Positions 29,882-40,262 of a stretch of DNA of 64,000 bases are shown here, piece by piece. Source of the stretch: Acinetobacter defluvii. Its GTDB lineage: Bacteria > Pseudomonadota > Gammaproteobacteria > Pseudomonadales > Moraxellaceae. Made by a program: the position numbers and the translations under genes. Location: the NCBI RefSeq assembly GCF_001704615.3, contig NZ_CP029397.2, positions 1,302,001 through 1,366,000 of the forward strand. Direction: 5' to 3'. Within the stretch, counting starts at the first letter, position 1; each line of letters starts with the position of its first letter. A model generated the notes under the pieces. The model did not search any database and had not been told where the DNA came from. It saw only the letters and a list, made by a program, of their open reading frames with translations.

Positions 29882-30073
29882 GAACATTTCCAAAGACTGT
29901 AAAGCAATCGCATATTTTAACGTATTTTTATGACGAAAACTTAGGGTTTATGATTTACCAGAGGATTTATTTTAAAAAATTAGAAATAGATATTTATTGA
30001 GCGCTGTTTCGCTTGAAAAATATGCGATTTAACCCTATTGAAGAGTGACTTTATAAAATGAAATATCCCAAAA

Positions 30074-30688
30074 ATGCTCAGCCTTTTATTTTCCATGTTT
30101 AGTTTTTCGCTTTCAATGTCAATTTCCCCTGGTCCTATAAATTTAACCATTCTCAGTAGCAGTATGAATTATGGTGTGAAAAAGACGTTTGGGTTTATTT
30201 CAGGTGCAACAATAGGATTTACGCTGTTACTCGCAGCAGTCTGTTTTGGTTTATATCAATTGCTTGCGATTTATCCAGTTTTATTGGATGGCATATGTAT
30301 TTTAGGGACAGTGTTGTTGATCTGGATCGGGTGGAATATTTTCAAAGCAGATGGTGAAAAAATACAGACAAATGGACAAGAAAAGATTGCAATGCCAAGT
30401 TTTATGCAAGGCATGCTGATGCAATGGTTAAATCCGAAAGCATGGATTGCTGCGGTTTCAGGTACCGCCTTATTCTCAGCATCTCATAATCAATTTTATT
30501 TGGCTGTTTTTGTACTGATTTACTTTATCGTGTGTTATTTATCTTTATTAATTTGGGGGATTGCAGGGCAACAACTGGCGGGTTTCTTAAATGAAAGACA
30601 TCGTGCCAAAATTTTTAATAGAATCATGGGAGCTGTTTTAATAGGTATTTCATTACAGATGTGTTGGCAGCATTTTATAGCAAGATAA
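30074..30688 (+). CDS. LysE-family amino-acid exporter
   Basis: This 204-residue inner-membrane protein has about six membrane segments and the family N-terminal signature SMSISPGPINLTILSSSMNYG. The LNPKAWIA block near residue 120 is also typical. LysE/RhtB proteins export amino acids; the substrate is not readable from sequence. Single gene. Confidence 0.85.
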   Translation: MLSLLFSMFSFSLSMSISPGPINLTILSSSMNYGVKKTFGFISGATIGFTLLLAAVCFGLYQLLAIYPVLLDGICILGTVLLIWIGWNIFKADGEKIQTNGQEKIAMPSFMQGMLMQWLNPKAWIAAVSGTALFSASHNQFYLAVFVLIYFIVCYLSLLIWGIAGQQLAGFLNERHRAKIFNRIMGAVLIGISLQMCWQHFIAR

Positions 30689-30839
30689 GTCCTAAAATTA
30701 GATTTTCCCATTGAATGAAAATTTACTTATATTTAATAAATACAATAATTTTGGTATGTATTTTGCTCATATAAAATTACTCATTATTTAAGTGAAAATT
30801 AATGGGTACTATAAAATTTTGAGAGCTTGGGGAAATTAA

Positions 30840-31181
30840 ATGCAAGAACGAATTGTTGATGAATATCGTGCAAATAATTTAACATTTACAGTTGCAACAC
30901 GTTTATATAATCGTTTTAGACGAGTTTCAGGTAGAGTAATAGATGTTCGCTATCTGATTGAAAATAAACAATATGCAGAATATGTTGTAAAACATGCACT
31001 AGATTGTAATGATGTGGAATTAAAAGAAATTTCAGAGGAATTATTAAATTTAATTCATCTAACGATTACACCCCAAAAATCCTCTGAAGATATATTATAT
31101 GACCAATATGCAGCGGAGGTGACGGAAGAAGAAATTTATAAAGCACAAGTACCACATCACTATATTGGTGCATTAAGATAA
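30840..31181 (+). CDS. Conserved hypothetical protein, 113 aa
   Basis: Function is not recognised. The product is soluble, helical and acidic in its second half (VELKEISEELLNLI, VTEEEIYKAQ), with no signal peptide. GGGGAA precedes the ATG. It is a single gene between the LysE exporter and pyrB. A GGCTCT/AGAGCC inverted repeat follows at 31192-31213. Confidence 0.65.
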   Translation: MQERIVDEYRANNLTFTVATRLYNRFRRVSGRVIDVRYLIENKQYAEYVVKHALDCNDVELKEISEELLNLIHLTITPQKSSEDILYDQYAAEVTEEEIYKAQVPHHYIGALR

Positions 31182-31410
31182 ATAATTGCTCGGCTCTGAT
31201 TGAGTTTAGAGCCATTATCAGATTAATTTATTCACCCGTTCTTTTTGAAGTATGTAAGTGTAGTTAAATTATCTCTTTGAAATGATGCCTATAAATTTTA
31301 TTTTATAATTCAATGTATAACAGTATTTTAGCTTAAGTGTTGAAATCTTCATCTGCCACGCAAAAAGAAAATCTGTATAATACCTTAACTTAACGATTCA
31401 GGAATCTCTC

Positions 31411-32427
31411 ATGCACTTGGCGGCATTGCATACACCGAGCCAGATTCAACTCAATAAAGATGGAAATTTAAAACATTTCATCACCATCGAAGGTCTTTCC
31501 AAAGACACTCTCACCAAAATATTGGACACTGCGGCGTCCTTTTTTAATGACCAAAATCAGCTAATTACCAATAACTTGCTTGAAGGTCGTACCGTGATGA
31601 ATTTGTTTTTTGAAAATTCAACACGCACACGAACCACATTTGAAGCGGCTGCAAAACGTCTATCAGCCAATGTTTTAAATATTGATATTGCACGTTCCAG
31701 TACCTCAAAAGGTGAAACATTACGTGATACCTTGTGGAATCTTGAAGCAATGGCAGCCGATATCTTTGTGGTACGTCATTCTTCTTCGGGGGCTGCACAT
31801 TTTATAGCCAAAAATGTCTGCCCACATGTTGCAATCATCAACGCGGGCGATGGTCGCCATGCTCACCCAACTCAAGCCATGTTGGATATGTTGACGATTC
31901 GCCGCGAAACTAAAAAGAATTTTGAAGACATTTCTATTGCGATTATCGGTGATATTAAACATTCACGTGTTGCACGTTCTGATATTGCTGCTTTGCAAAC
32001 TTTAGGTTGTAAAGATATTCGTGTGATTGCCCCAAATACTTTGTTACCACATGGTTTTAATGATTATGGCGAGGGCATTCGTTTATTTAACAAAATGGAT
32101 GAAGGTATCAAAGATTGTGATGTGATCATTACGTTGCGCATTCAAAATGAACGTATTGATTCGCCTGCATTATCTTCACAAGCTGAATTTTATAAAATGT
32201 ATGGTTTGAACAAAGAGCGTTTGGCTTTGGCAAAACCTGATTGTATCGTGATGCATCCTGGTCCAATGAACCGTGGTGTAGAAATTGATTCGAGTATTGC
32301 AGATGGTGCGCAGTCGGTGATTTTGAATCAAGTGACCAATGGCATCGCAGTACGTATGGCAGTTTTGGCACTGTCGATGCAAGGTCAGCTACAAGAACAA
32401 GGTTTGTTAGACACAATGGTGCTATAA
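31411..32427 (+). CDS. pyrB: Aspartate carbamoyltransferase catalytic subunit
   Basis: PyrB makes carbamoyl-aspartate in pyrimidine synthesis. The 338-residue product has the carbamoyl-phosphate site STRTRTTFE (70-78), the HPTQ motif (152-155) and the C-terminal [11 protein letters not shown] block. There is no pyrI regulatory-subunit gene; instead a dihydroorotase-like gene follows 12 bp later, the class A arrangement known from Pseudomonas, where the two proteins form the ATCase holoenzyme. Confidence 0.96.
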   Translation: MHLAALHTPSQIQLNKDGNLKHFITIEGLSKDTLTKILDTAASFFNDQNQLITNNLLEGRTVMNLFFENSTRTRTTFEAAAKRLSANVLNIDIARSSTSKGETLRDTLWNLEAMAADIFVVRHSSSGAAHFIAKNVCPHVAIINAGDGRHAHPTQAMLDMLTIRRETKKNFEDISIAIIGDIKHSRVARSDIAALQTLGCKDIRVIAPNTLLPHGFNDYGEGIRLFNKMDEGIKDCDVIITLRIQNERIDSPALSSQAEFYKMYGLNKERLALAKPDCIVMHPGPMNRGVEIDSSIADGAQSVILNQVTNGIAVRMAVLALSMQGQLQEQGLLDTMVL

Positions 32428-32439
32428 GGCAGGTAAGTC

Positions 32440-33684
32440 ATGAGTATTGTAAAAATTGAAAATGTCTGTGTCTTAGACCCAATTCAAAAAACTGATCGTA
32501 TAGACACTGTATTTATTGAAAATGGTAAATTATTAAACACGCATCCAGATCAAAGTCAAATTACTGAAGTGATTGATGGACGTGGAAAATGGTTAATGCC
32601 GACGATGGTTGACTTATGCGCACGCTTACGTGAGCCGGGGCAACAACAACATGGTACATTAAAATCGGAAGGTAAAGCTGCCCGTGAAAATGGGATTCTG
32701 CATGTATTTACTCCACCAGATTCAAAACCAATTGTGCAAGACAATGGTGCATTGGTGCATGGTTTAGTGGAAAAAGCCATGTTAGATGGTGGAATTTATT
32801 TACAAGTCATTGGTGCGCAAACACAAGGTTTACTCGGGAAACAACCTGCAAATATGGCGGGCTTAAAAAAAGGTGGATGTAGTGCAGTTTCAAATGCTTA
32901 TGCAACCTTTGAAAATGACGATGTGGTGATTCGTACATTAGAATATGCTGCGGGGTTAGATATGACCGTAGTGTTCTATGCAGAAGAACATCAAATTGCC
33001 AAAGATGGTTGTGTTCACGAAGGATTTATCGCATCTCGTCAAGGCTTACCGATGATTCCAACTTTGGCAGAAACAGTTGCGATTGCTAAATATTTGTTAA
33101 TGATTGAAGCAACTGGCGTGAAAGCACACTTCGGTCTACTGTCTAGTGGTGCATCTGTTGAATTAATTAAAAATGCCAAAGCGAAAGGCTTACCTATTAC
33201 AGCCGATGTCGCAATGCAACAATTGCATTTAACTGATGCGTTGATTGATGGGTTTAATACTTTGGCACATGTTCGTCCACCCTTACGCTCAGAACAAGAC
33301 AAACAATTGTTACGTCAAGGTGTAAAAGATGGGGTAATTGATGCCATCTGTACTCACCATGAACCATTAACAGGTTCTGCAAAACTTGCACCTTTTGCAG
33401 AAACTTTACCAGGAATTACAGCATTTGATACTTATGTCGCTTTAGGGGTAAAACTGGTAGAGGAAGGCTTATTTACTCCCTTAGAATGGGTGGAAAAAGT
33501 GACGCTGGCTCCTGCACGAGTGGCGAATATGATCGAATCTTGGAAACAACAAGCAGGTTTGGTTTTGGTTGATCCAACATTGGAATGGTTGATTAATCAA
33601 GACAGTATTCTTTCACATGGAAAAAATACCCCTTTAATAGATCAAACGATTAAAGGTAAAGTTATTCAAACCTTTATTGCTTGA
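32440..33684 (+). CDS. Dihydroorotase-like protein PyrC' (probably inactive partner of PyrB)
   Basis: The 414-residue protein has the amidohydrolase layout of dihydroorotases, but its zinc ligands are lost. The HxH of active enzymes (DxHxHLREPG) is DLCARLREPG here, with Cys60 and Arg62 at the histidine positions. The later PHH and DHAP motifs are replaced by MQQLH and HHEP. In Pseudomonas the equivalent PyrC' is catalytically dead but needed to assemble ATCase. The 12-bp spacing to pyrB supports the same structural role. Confidence 0.9.
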   Translation: MSIVKIENVCVLDPIQKTDRIDTVFIENGKLLNTHPDQSQITEVIDGRGKWLMPTMVDLCARLREPGQQQHGTLKSEGKAARENGILHVFTPPDSKPIVQDNGALVHGLVEKAMLDGGIYLQVIGAQTQGLLGKQPANMAGLKKGGCSAVSNAYATFENDDVVIRTLEYAAGLDMTVVFYAEEHQIAKDGCVHEGFIASRQGLPMIPTLAETVAIAKYLLMIEATGVKAHFGLLSSGASVELIKNAKAKGLPITADVAMQQLHLTDALIDGFNTLAHVRPPLRSEQDKQLLRQGVKDGVIDAICTHHEPLTGSAKLAPFAETLPGITAFDTYVALGVKLVEEGLFTPLEWVEKVTLAPARVANMIESWKQQAGLVLVDPTLEWLINQDSILSHGKNTPLIDQTIKGKVIQTFIA

Positions 33685-33701
33685 TGAGTCCAAATTGTAT
33701 T

Positions 33702-33729
33702 AACAAGAGTCTTATATAAGGCTCTTGTT
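33702..33729 (+). terminator. Terminator after pyrBC'
   Basis: AACAAGAGTCTTA pairs (one G-T wobble) with TAAGGCTCTTGTT around a 2-nt loop, followed by ATTTATT. It is 17 bp after the stop. Confidence 0.7.
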
Positions 33730-33885
33730 ATTTATTCTAAATGATCAAATCCATCAATCAACATTGAAAACTGAGTGGGTGTTGAATAAATTATGTTCAC
33801 AGTCGCCAGTTTAAAATGTTAACTTCAGACTAACTCCTTAATTAAAATCTGATTTGTACTAAGTGTTTAATACAAACTTTTTACA

Positions 33886-35238
33886 TCAGATTTGCTTTTT
33901 CTGCTTTAACCAATAAGCAAAACTTAAACAAATAATCCAAACGGGAATTAGTAAGACTGCAATACGCATATCAGGCGTCAGCCACATGATCGCTAAAATA
34001 CCAAGCATAAAAACAATACAAATATAATTACTCAATGGATAAGCAATCGCAGGAAAAAGTGTTGTTTTACTCAAACTTTGCATTTTCTGTTTAAATTTTA
34101 AATGTGTGCATGCCAACATCATCCAATTAATTACAATGGCCGACACGACCAAACTCATCAGTAATTTAAAAGCTTTTTCTGGGAAAATATAATTCAATAC
34201 TACACAAATCAATGTCACCAATGCAGAAGTTAAGATCGCAGCATAAGGAATGCCGCGTTGATTAATTTTGCGTAAGAATGAGGGTGCATTGCCTTGTTCT
34301 GCAAGTCCAAGCAACATACGGCTGGTTCCATAACTTGTACCGTTATAAACAGAAATGGCAGCAGTTAAAACCACAAAATTTAAAATGGTCGCTACACCTT
34401 GGCTGCCCAATGAATCAAAAATTAGCACAAATGGACTGCCGCCTTCCGCAATTTGGTTCCAAGGAAATAAAGACAGCAAAACGACGATCGTTAATACATA
34501 GAACAATAAAACTCGATAGACGATTTGATTTACCGCTTTAGGAATTGTTTTAGTAGGGTCTTTGGTTTCAGCTGCAGCAATCCCAACCAATTCAATTCCA
34601 CCAAATGAAAACATGATGATAGCCATTGCCATGACTAAACCAGTTAATCCATTCGGGAAAAAGCCACCTAATGCCCATAAGTTGGAAATAGATGCGGTTT
34701 CTCCTGCATGTCCACTCGCCAATAACCAAGCTCCAAAGCCGATCATGCCCACAATCGCCACGATTTTAATGATGGAAAATAAAAACTCCATTTCCCCAAA
34801 CACTTTGACATGCATTAAATTAATCGCATTGATTAATAAAAAGAAAGCCAGTGCCGATACCCAAGTTGGAATGTCAGGCCACCAATATTGCACATATAAA
34901 CCGATGGCGCTGAGTTCTGCCATGCATACTAAAATATTTAGCACCCAATAATTCCAGCCTGACATAAAGCCTGCAAATGGGCTCCAAAATTTATAGGCAA
35001 AATAACTAAAAGAGCCGCTGACAGGTTCTTCGACCACCATTTCACCGAGTTGGCGCATCATAAAAAAGGCGATTAAACCTGCGATGGCATAACCTAAAAT
35101 AACCGAAGGTCCTGCGAGTTTAATGGTTTGTGAAATACCGAGAAAAAGTCCAGTTCCAATCGAGCCGCCCAAAGCAATGAGTTGAATGTGGCGGTTACTT
35201 AAGCCATGTTTGAGTTGGCTTGGTTTTTGCGATGACAT
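33886..35238 (-). CDS. Amino-acid permease (APC superfamily, AAT type)
   Basis: The 450-residue inner-membrane protein has about 12 membrane helices and the AAT signature IQLIALGGSIGTGLFLGISQ in TM1, plus the later block FGGIELVGIAAAETKDP. Close relatives transport proline, aromatic or GABA-type amino acids; the substrate cannot be chosen here. Single gene, convergent with pyrBC' and divergent from the ion channel. Confidence 0.88.
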   Translation of the reverse strand: MSSQKPSQLKHGLSNRHIQLIALGGSIGTGLFLGISQTIKLAGPSVILGYAIAGLIAFFMMRQLGEMVVEEPVSGSFSYFAYKFWSPFAGFMSGWNYWVLNILVCMAELSAIGLYVQYWWPDIPTWVSALAFFLLINAINLMHVKVFGEMEFLFSIIKIVAIVGMIGFGAWLLASGHAGETASISNLWALGGFFPNGLTGLVMAMAIIMFSFGGIELVGIAAAETKDPTKTIPKAVNQIVYRVLLFYVLTIVVLLSLFPWNQIAEGGSPFVLIFDSLGSQGVATILNFVVLTAAISVYNGTSYGTSRMLLGLAEQGNAPSFLRKINQRGIPYAAILTSALVTLICVVLNYIFPEKAFKLLMSLVVSAIVINWMMLACTHLKFKQKMQSLSKTTLFPAIAYPLSNYICIVFMLGILAIMWLTPDMRIAVLLIPVWIICLSFAYWLKQKKQI

Positions 35239-35476
35239 AAATGATCCATTTATGTGATAGGTGAGAAATACAGCGGAGGCTGAAAAATAAGTGAGGGTTA
35301 CTATAATAAAAATTTATGTATAAATGAAATCTAATTTATGAATATTAGGTATTCTGAGGGATTAAAATCGGGAAAACATGAATTATGTATAATTTTTTTT
35401 AAAAAATTAGCTAAAAAATTTCAAGATATATTCTAAGCTATTAACATTAATCTATCGAAAAAATATAGCCTAAGAT

Positions 35477-36460
35477 ATGAGACTAAGCGCTTGGTACACA
35501 CTACGTAAATTTGTTTATAACAATTTACATGACGATGAATATGAAACTAAGTTTAGTCGAGCAATTAACTTTTTACTGATTTTTTTAATTATTGGAAATG
35601 TGGTTGCAGTTTTACTAGAATCCATCAACGATATTTATAAACTCTATAAGGTTTATTTTGATGCTTTTGAAAATATTTCGATTGTGGTGTTTACAGTGGA
35701 GTATATTTTAAGATTTTGGAGTATCGCTGAAAAAGATCCTTTTGTTCCTGAATGGAAGCAGCGCTGGCATTATGTTACTAGTGGTGCTGCAATTATCGAT
35801 CTATTGGCAATTTTACCTGCTTATCTTAATTTCTTTGTGCATATTGACTTACGGTTCTTGCGTATTTTACGTTTGCTACGACTATTAAAATTAACACGCT
35901 ACTTTGTATCTCTGCAGATTTTATTACGTGTGATTGAACGTGAAAAAGGTTCATTTCAAGCCGTAATTTTTATTTTACTCATTATGATCGTAATGGCGGC
36001 AGCAGGCATTTATGTTGTTGAAAGCCGTATCCAGCCCGAGGTTTTTAGTTCCATTCCTGCATCTATGTGGTGGGCGGTGGTCACTTTGACCACGGTAGGC
36101 TATGGTGATGTCACACCGATTACGCCTTTGGGACGTTTTCTTGGTGCATTAATTACCATACTTGGAGTGGGGTTGGCAGCTTTACCAGCAGGTATTTTGG
36201 CAAATGGTTTAGCCAATGAGTTAGAGCAAAGAAAACAACAACTTGAATTAAAATTTAGAGATCTATTGGCAAGTTGTGAAATTGATATTATTGATGATGA
36301 AGAGAAAATAGACGATATTCGAAGAGAAGTAGGCTTATCTTCTGAACAAACACGAGATATTATTTTACAACTCATCCATGAGCGTAAAGAAGAGGCGTTA
36401 CAGCGTGAGAAAAATAAATATTGTTTCTGTCCAAATTGTGGGCATAAACTTCCTGAATGA
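35477..36460 (+). CDS. Voltage-gated-type potassium channel with C-terminal zinc ribbon
   Basis: The 327-residue protein is a six-TM channel. S4 carries arginines at every third position (Arg126, 129, 132, 135, then Lys138 and Arg141), a voltage sensor. The pore has the K+ filter TVGYGD (about 206-211), followed by S6. The cytoplasmic tail (250-327) is a charged helix ending in CFCPNCGHKLPE, a CxxC zinc-ribbon half at 318/321 with Cys316 and His323 nearby. The gene ends 26 bp before the next start. Confidence 0.88.
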   Translation: MRLSAWYTLRKFVYNNLHDDEYETKFSRAINFLLIFLIIGNVVAVLLESINDIYKLYKVYFDAFENISIVVFTVEYILRFWSIAEKDPFVPEWKQRWHYVTSGAAIIDLLAILPAYLNFFVHIDLRFLRILRLLRLLKLTRYFVSLQILLRVIEREKGSFQAVIFILLIMIVMAAAGIYVVESRIQPEVFSSIPASMWWAVVTLTTVGYGDVTPITPLGRFLGALITILGVGLAALPAGILANGLANELEQRKQQLELKFRDLLASCEIDIIDDEEKIDDIRREVGLSSEQTRDIILQLIHERKEEALQREKNKYCFCPNCGHKLPE

Positions 36461-36486
36461 CGATGTTGAGCCAAAAGGAAAATAAG

Positions 36487-36849
36487 ATGAGTTTTGATAT
36501 TCAGCTATTTCACCTGCAAACCATGCATGACGCTAAAAACTTAAATGATGAGGATTTTTTTGAACATGTGGATAATTTTACTGAATTTTCCAATACTCAA
36601 TTTGAAGCATTAAAAGCCAGATTATTGAGTTATGATTATGAAATTACCCGCATTGTAGATGATACACTGCATTTTAAAAAGGCTGATGATGCAAGTTCAG
36701 CAGTGGCATATTTAACACGATATGCAATTTATTTTTCAGCAAGTTTTAATCAAGAAGACGCTTTTGAAATCTCAATGACTGCTTCAGAATTTACTGATAC
36801 AGGTGAATTTGCAAAATTTGACCCACAACTTGGAGAGTGGGAATGCTGA
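36487..36849 (+). CDS. Conserved hypothetical acidic protein, 120 aa
   Basis: The family is not recognised with confidence. The product (MSFDIQLFHLQTMHDAKN...) is acidic and soluble, ending KFDPQLGEWEC. Its general size and acidity recall RraB-like regulators, but no motif supports that. ATG 36487 has AAAAGGAAAAT upstream; the longer frame overlapping the channel stop is less likely. Probably co-transcribed with the channel gene. Confidence 0.7.
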   Translation: MSFDIQLFHLQTMHDAKNLNDEDFFEHVDNFTEFSNTQFEALKARLLSYDYEITRIVDDTLHFKKADDASSAVAYLTRYAIYFSASFNQEDAFEISMTASEFTDTGEFAKFDPQLGEWEC

Positions 36850-37075
36850 CAATTTGAAAGATGTGTTGAAATGATCAATCAACTGACAGCTTTTATTGGT
36901 AAAGAAGACGTGAAAAGTCATTTTTCACTAAAAAATTTTATACTTTTAAGCCAAAAATAAAGTCTATTCATTGAAATAAAAACAAAAAATATAAATTATC
37001 ATTACACTTCTATAGATGAAAAAAATTTAAAATTTTTATTAAATATTACAATAAAATCGAATAAATGGATGAATC

Positions 37076-38293
37076 ATGACCTTTGAAATAGATGCATTCG
37101 GAACGATTGTAATCGCTGTATTTGTTTTATTTATTGGGCGAATTTTAGTTCAAAAAATATCTTTTTTACGAAATTATAATATTCCTGAACCTGTGGTAGG
37201 TGGCTTGATTGCTGCAATGGTTGCATTTGCTTTATATCAATTTGCAGGAATTAGTGCGACATTTAGTGAAAGTATTCAAAAAGCATTAATGCTGATGTTC
37301 TTTACTTCGATTGGTTTGAGTGCCAGTTTTGCCAAGCTCAAAGAAGGAGGGCGGTCCTTGGTATTATTCCTGTTTTGTGTAGCAGGTTTTGTATTGGTAC
37401 AGAACGCTGTGGGGATGAGTTTAGCGAAAGCGCTTGGCTTAGACCCATTGATCGGCTTAATTGTTGGTTCGATTACTTTAACGGGTGGACATGGTACAGC
37501 AGGAGCATGGGGTACAATTCTTGAAAGTGAACATGGTATACAGGGCGCTGTGGTTCTGGGAATGGCGAGTGCAACTTTTGGTTTAGTCATTGGTGGGGTC
37601 ATTGGTGGACCTGTTGCTAAATTTTTGATCAAAAGACATAAACTTGCAACTGAAGGTGCTCATGATGAGCATGATGATACACCAGCTGCAGAAGAAAGTG
37701 CCGCATTTGAATTTCCACGAAAAACACGTTTGATTACCTCAAATAATGCAATTACTACTTTGGGAATGTTTTCACTGTGCATCTTTGTAGCAAACTGGAT
37801 GACTGAGGTCAGCAAGGGACAATGGTTTGAATTACCAACCTTTGTTTGGGCTTTGGCTTGTGGTGTTTTGTTGAGAAACTTCTTAGAACATGTCGTGAAA
37901 GTGAAAATATTTGACCGTGCCATTGATGTATTTGGTAATGCTTCACTATCGCTTTATTTGGTAATGGCATTGCTGTCATTACAATTGTGGTTGTTGGCTG
38001 ATTTGGCAGGTCCATTGGTGATTATTTTACTCCTGCAAATGGTGACTTTAGCGTTATATACCAGTTTTGTGACGTTTAAAGTGATGGGCAGTAATTATGA
38101 TGCGGCAGTCTTGGCTGCAGGGCATTGTGGTTTCGGCATGGGTGCAACCCCGACTGCAATTGCGAATATTCAGGCTGTGACCAATACTTATGGACCATCA
38201 CATAAGGCGTTTTTAATCATTCCTTTATGTGGTGCATTTTTTATTGATATTATTAATGCAGTGGTGATACAGACCATTATTAAGTTTTTTTAA
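37076..38293 (+). CDS. gltS: Sodium/glutamate symporter GltS
   Basis: The 405-residue inner-membrane transporter takes up glutamate with Na+. The two inverted repeats each carry a glycine-rich re-entrant loop: TLTGGHGTAGAWG (about 138-150) and AAGHCGFGMGATPTAIAN (about 346-363). Around ten membrane helices and a central cytoplasmic Asp/Glu-rich loop (HDEHDDTPAAEES) are visible. Length matches the family. Confidence 0.94.
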   Translation: MTFEIDAFGTIVIAVFVLFIGRILVQKISFLRNYNIPEPVVGGLIAAMVAFALYQFAGISATFSESIQKALMLMFFTSIGLSASFAKLKEGGRSLVLFLFCVAGFVLVQNAVGMSLAKALGLDPLIGLIVGSITLTGGHGTAGAWGTILESEHGIQGAVVLGMASATFGLVIGGVIGGPVAKFLIKRHKLATEGAHDEHDDTPAAEESAAFEFPRKTRLITSNNAITTLGMFSLCIFVANWMTEVSKGQWFELPTFVWALACGVLLRNFLEHVVKVKIFDRAIDVFGNASLSLYLVMALLSLQLWLLADLAGPLVIILLLQMVTLALYTSFVTFKVMGSNYDAAVLAAGHCGFGMGATPTAIANIQAVTNTYGPSHKAFLIIPLCGAFFIDIINAVVIQTIIKFF

Positions 38294-38345
38294 AATTTAA
38301 AATAATGACAATGATCGGGTGGACAAGATGGGTGATTTAAAATCA

Positions 38346-38816
38346 TCAAGAAAGCCCGATGATTAGGGATAAAATTCCCGCTGCAATCAGTGGACCAACA
38401 GGAACACCACGCAAAATGGCAACCCCTGCAACAGTTCCAATTAAAAGCCCTGCAACAATATTGGGCTGATTAGTCATGAGTTTGACACCACGTCCACCGA
38501 GCCATGCGACCAATAGACCAACAGCAATAGCGAGTAGAGATTTCCAACTGAGAAAGGATTTTAAAATTGCATCACCAGGGATTTTGCCACTGGCAATGGG
38601 TGTCAGTACACCAATGGTTAAGATAATAATACCGAAATTTAAACCATGATTTTGCAGTAAATAAAAATATTCACTTAAGGGTGTGATACGAAAAACGATC
38701 AGTACGGCAGCAGCGATGGTAACAGCACTATTATGACTAAAAATACCACATGCCAATAAAACTAAAAGTACCATTAAGTTCAAGTCGAGATGTGATGCAA
38801 AATTCATGATCGTCAT
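38346..38816 (-). CDS. DUF441 (YeaL-type) membrane protein
   Basis: The 156-residue product has four membrane segments and the family blocks [16 protein letters not shown] and [21 protein letters not shown]441 proteins have no assigned function. The start may be at 38816 or three codons later. It is convergent with gltS. Confidence 0.85.
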   Translation of the reverse strand: MTIMNFASHLDLNLMVLLVLLACGIFSHNSAVTIAAAVLIVFRITPLSEYFYLLQNHGLNFGIIILTIGVLTPIASGKIPGDAILKSFLSWKSLLAIAVGLLVAWLGGRGVKLMTNQPNIVAGLLIGTVAGVAILRGVPVGPLIAAGILSLIIGLS

Positions 38817-38942
38817 GTAATTGTGTTGGTGGAAAACATGAATAGTATAACGAGATCACCACAATAAACCGAATCTTTAGGGCACAGCATACAATTCATA
38901 GAGATTCCGTTACAATGGCGAGGCTTGATGTATGGTGAATAA

Positions 38943-39671
38943 ATGATGTTATTGGAAAAAATTTTACAGTCGCAAGGTTTTGGTAGTCGTAAACATTGCC
39001 AGCAATTAATCAAAAATGGTGCTGTAAGCATAGATGGACAAGTCATCAGCGATGTGAAATTTAAAATTGCCGAACAACAATTAAAGTTTCAGGTTTATTC
39101 AAAAGAATACCAATATCGAGAACATGTTTATTTAGCATTAAATAAACCACAAAATTATGAATGCTCACATCAAGCAACACATCATTTTAGTGTTTTTGAT
39201 TTGATCGATGAGTTATTGCTAAATCGAGGCGTGCAGTGTATCGGGCGTTTAGATCAAGATACCACGGGAATGTTGTTACTCACGGATGATGGTCAGTTTT
39301 TACAAGCTTTAACCCATCCCAAAAAACATGTTCCAAAAGTGTATCAGGTAGAAACGACTGATCCGATTAGCCAAGCACAAATAGAACAGCTGTTAAAAGG
39401 AGTAGAGTTACGCAACGAAAAAGGTATATATACGGCAAGTCAGGTTAAAAAATTGGCAGAAAATAAACTGTCATTAACCATTCATCAAGGGGTGTATCAT
39501 CAAGTTAAACGTATGTTGGCAGCCGTTGGAAATAAAGTGATTAAGTTGCATCGTCAACAAGTCGGGCTGTTAGATTTAGGACAATTAGAAGAAGGGCAGT
39601 ATCTCTATTTGAATGAACAACAGATTCAAGCTGCAAAAAATCAGAGTGAATCTATTCAATCTTTAGAATAG
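38943..39671 (+). CDS. rsuA: 16S rRNA pseudouridine synthase, RsuA family
   Basis: The 242-residue enzyme has an N-terminal S4 RNA-binding domain (about 1-60) and the RsuA-type catalytic motif GRLDQDTTGML with Asp104. RsuA makes pseudouridine 516 in 16S rRNA. Family membership is certain; the exact target is inferred from size and similarity. Confidence 0.87.
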   Translation: MMLLEKILQSQGFGSRKHCQQLIKNGAVSIDGQVISDVKFKIAEQQLKFQVYSKEYQYREHVYLALNKPQNYECSHQATHHFSVFDLIDELLLNRGVQCIGRLDQDTTGMLLLTDDGQFLQALTHPKKHVPKVYQVETTDPISQAQIEQLLKGVELRNEKGIYTASQVKKLAENKLSLTIHQGVYHQVKRMLAAVGNKVIKLHRQQVGLLDLGQLEEGQYLYLNEQQIQAAKNQSESIQSLE

Positions 39672-39726
39672 CCACGTAAATGCTGATTTTTTTAAAAATA
39701 AAGCCAGTTCCATCTTTAAAGGAAAA

Positions 39727-40170
39727 TTATTTTAAGAAACAATGATAAGTGCAAAACTCTTCATCACGGACGAATCCCATTTTTTCATAGAGTTGATGGG
39801 ATTGATAATTTGATTTTTGTGTTTCTAAGCTAATACGCAGTGCATTCTCATGTCGTGCAAATAAAATTGCGGTATCAATCAACTGTTTTGCAGAGCCTTG
39901 ACGACGATAAACAGGCGTAACATAAACATCATCTAAAATATAGTAAGTAGAACATGCCAAAGATGAAAAACCTAAATACAGCAAAACAAAACCTGTAATC
40001 GCATCATCTTTAATGTGAATGAAAATTACACTTTCTTTGTTTTCAAAGCGTTGTTTAAGAAAGTTATAAGATTCTGAGAAATTTGAAGAAGCACCATAAA
40101 ATTGTCGATATTCATCAAACAGAATAGCGAGTTGCTTTAAATCAGTTTCTGTGGCACGTCTTACAATCAT
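39727..40170 (-). CDS. GNAT-family N-acetyltransferase
   Basis: The 147-residue single-domain protein has the acetyl-CoA loop VYRRQGSAKQLID (R/QxxGxA) and the C-terminal YEKMGFV strand-helix. The substrate is unknown. It lies 92 bp downstream of the RelB-like gene on the same strand. Confidence 0.85.
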   Translation of the reverse strand: MIVRRATETDLKQLAILFDEYRQFYGASSNFSESYNFLKQRFENKESVIFIHIKDDAITGFVLLYLGFSSLACSTYYILDDVYVTPVYRRQGSAKQLIDTAILFARHENALRISLETQKSNYQSHQLYEKMGFVRDEEFCTYHCFLK

Positions 40171-40262
40171 TTTGTTTCTCTTCTATTTTGTTATCTTTCT
40201 AAAAGAGCATAACTAAAAAACTGATTATTCAACTAAAAAAATTGTTTAAAAATGCGACACTG

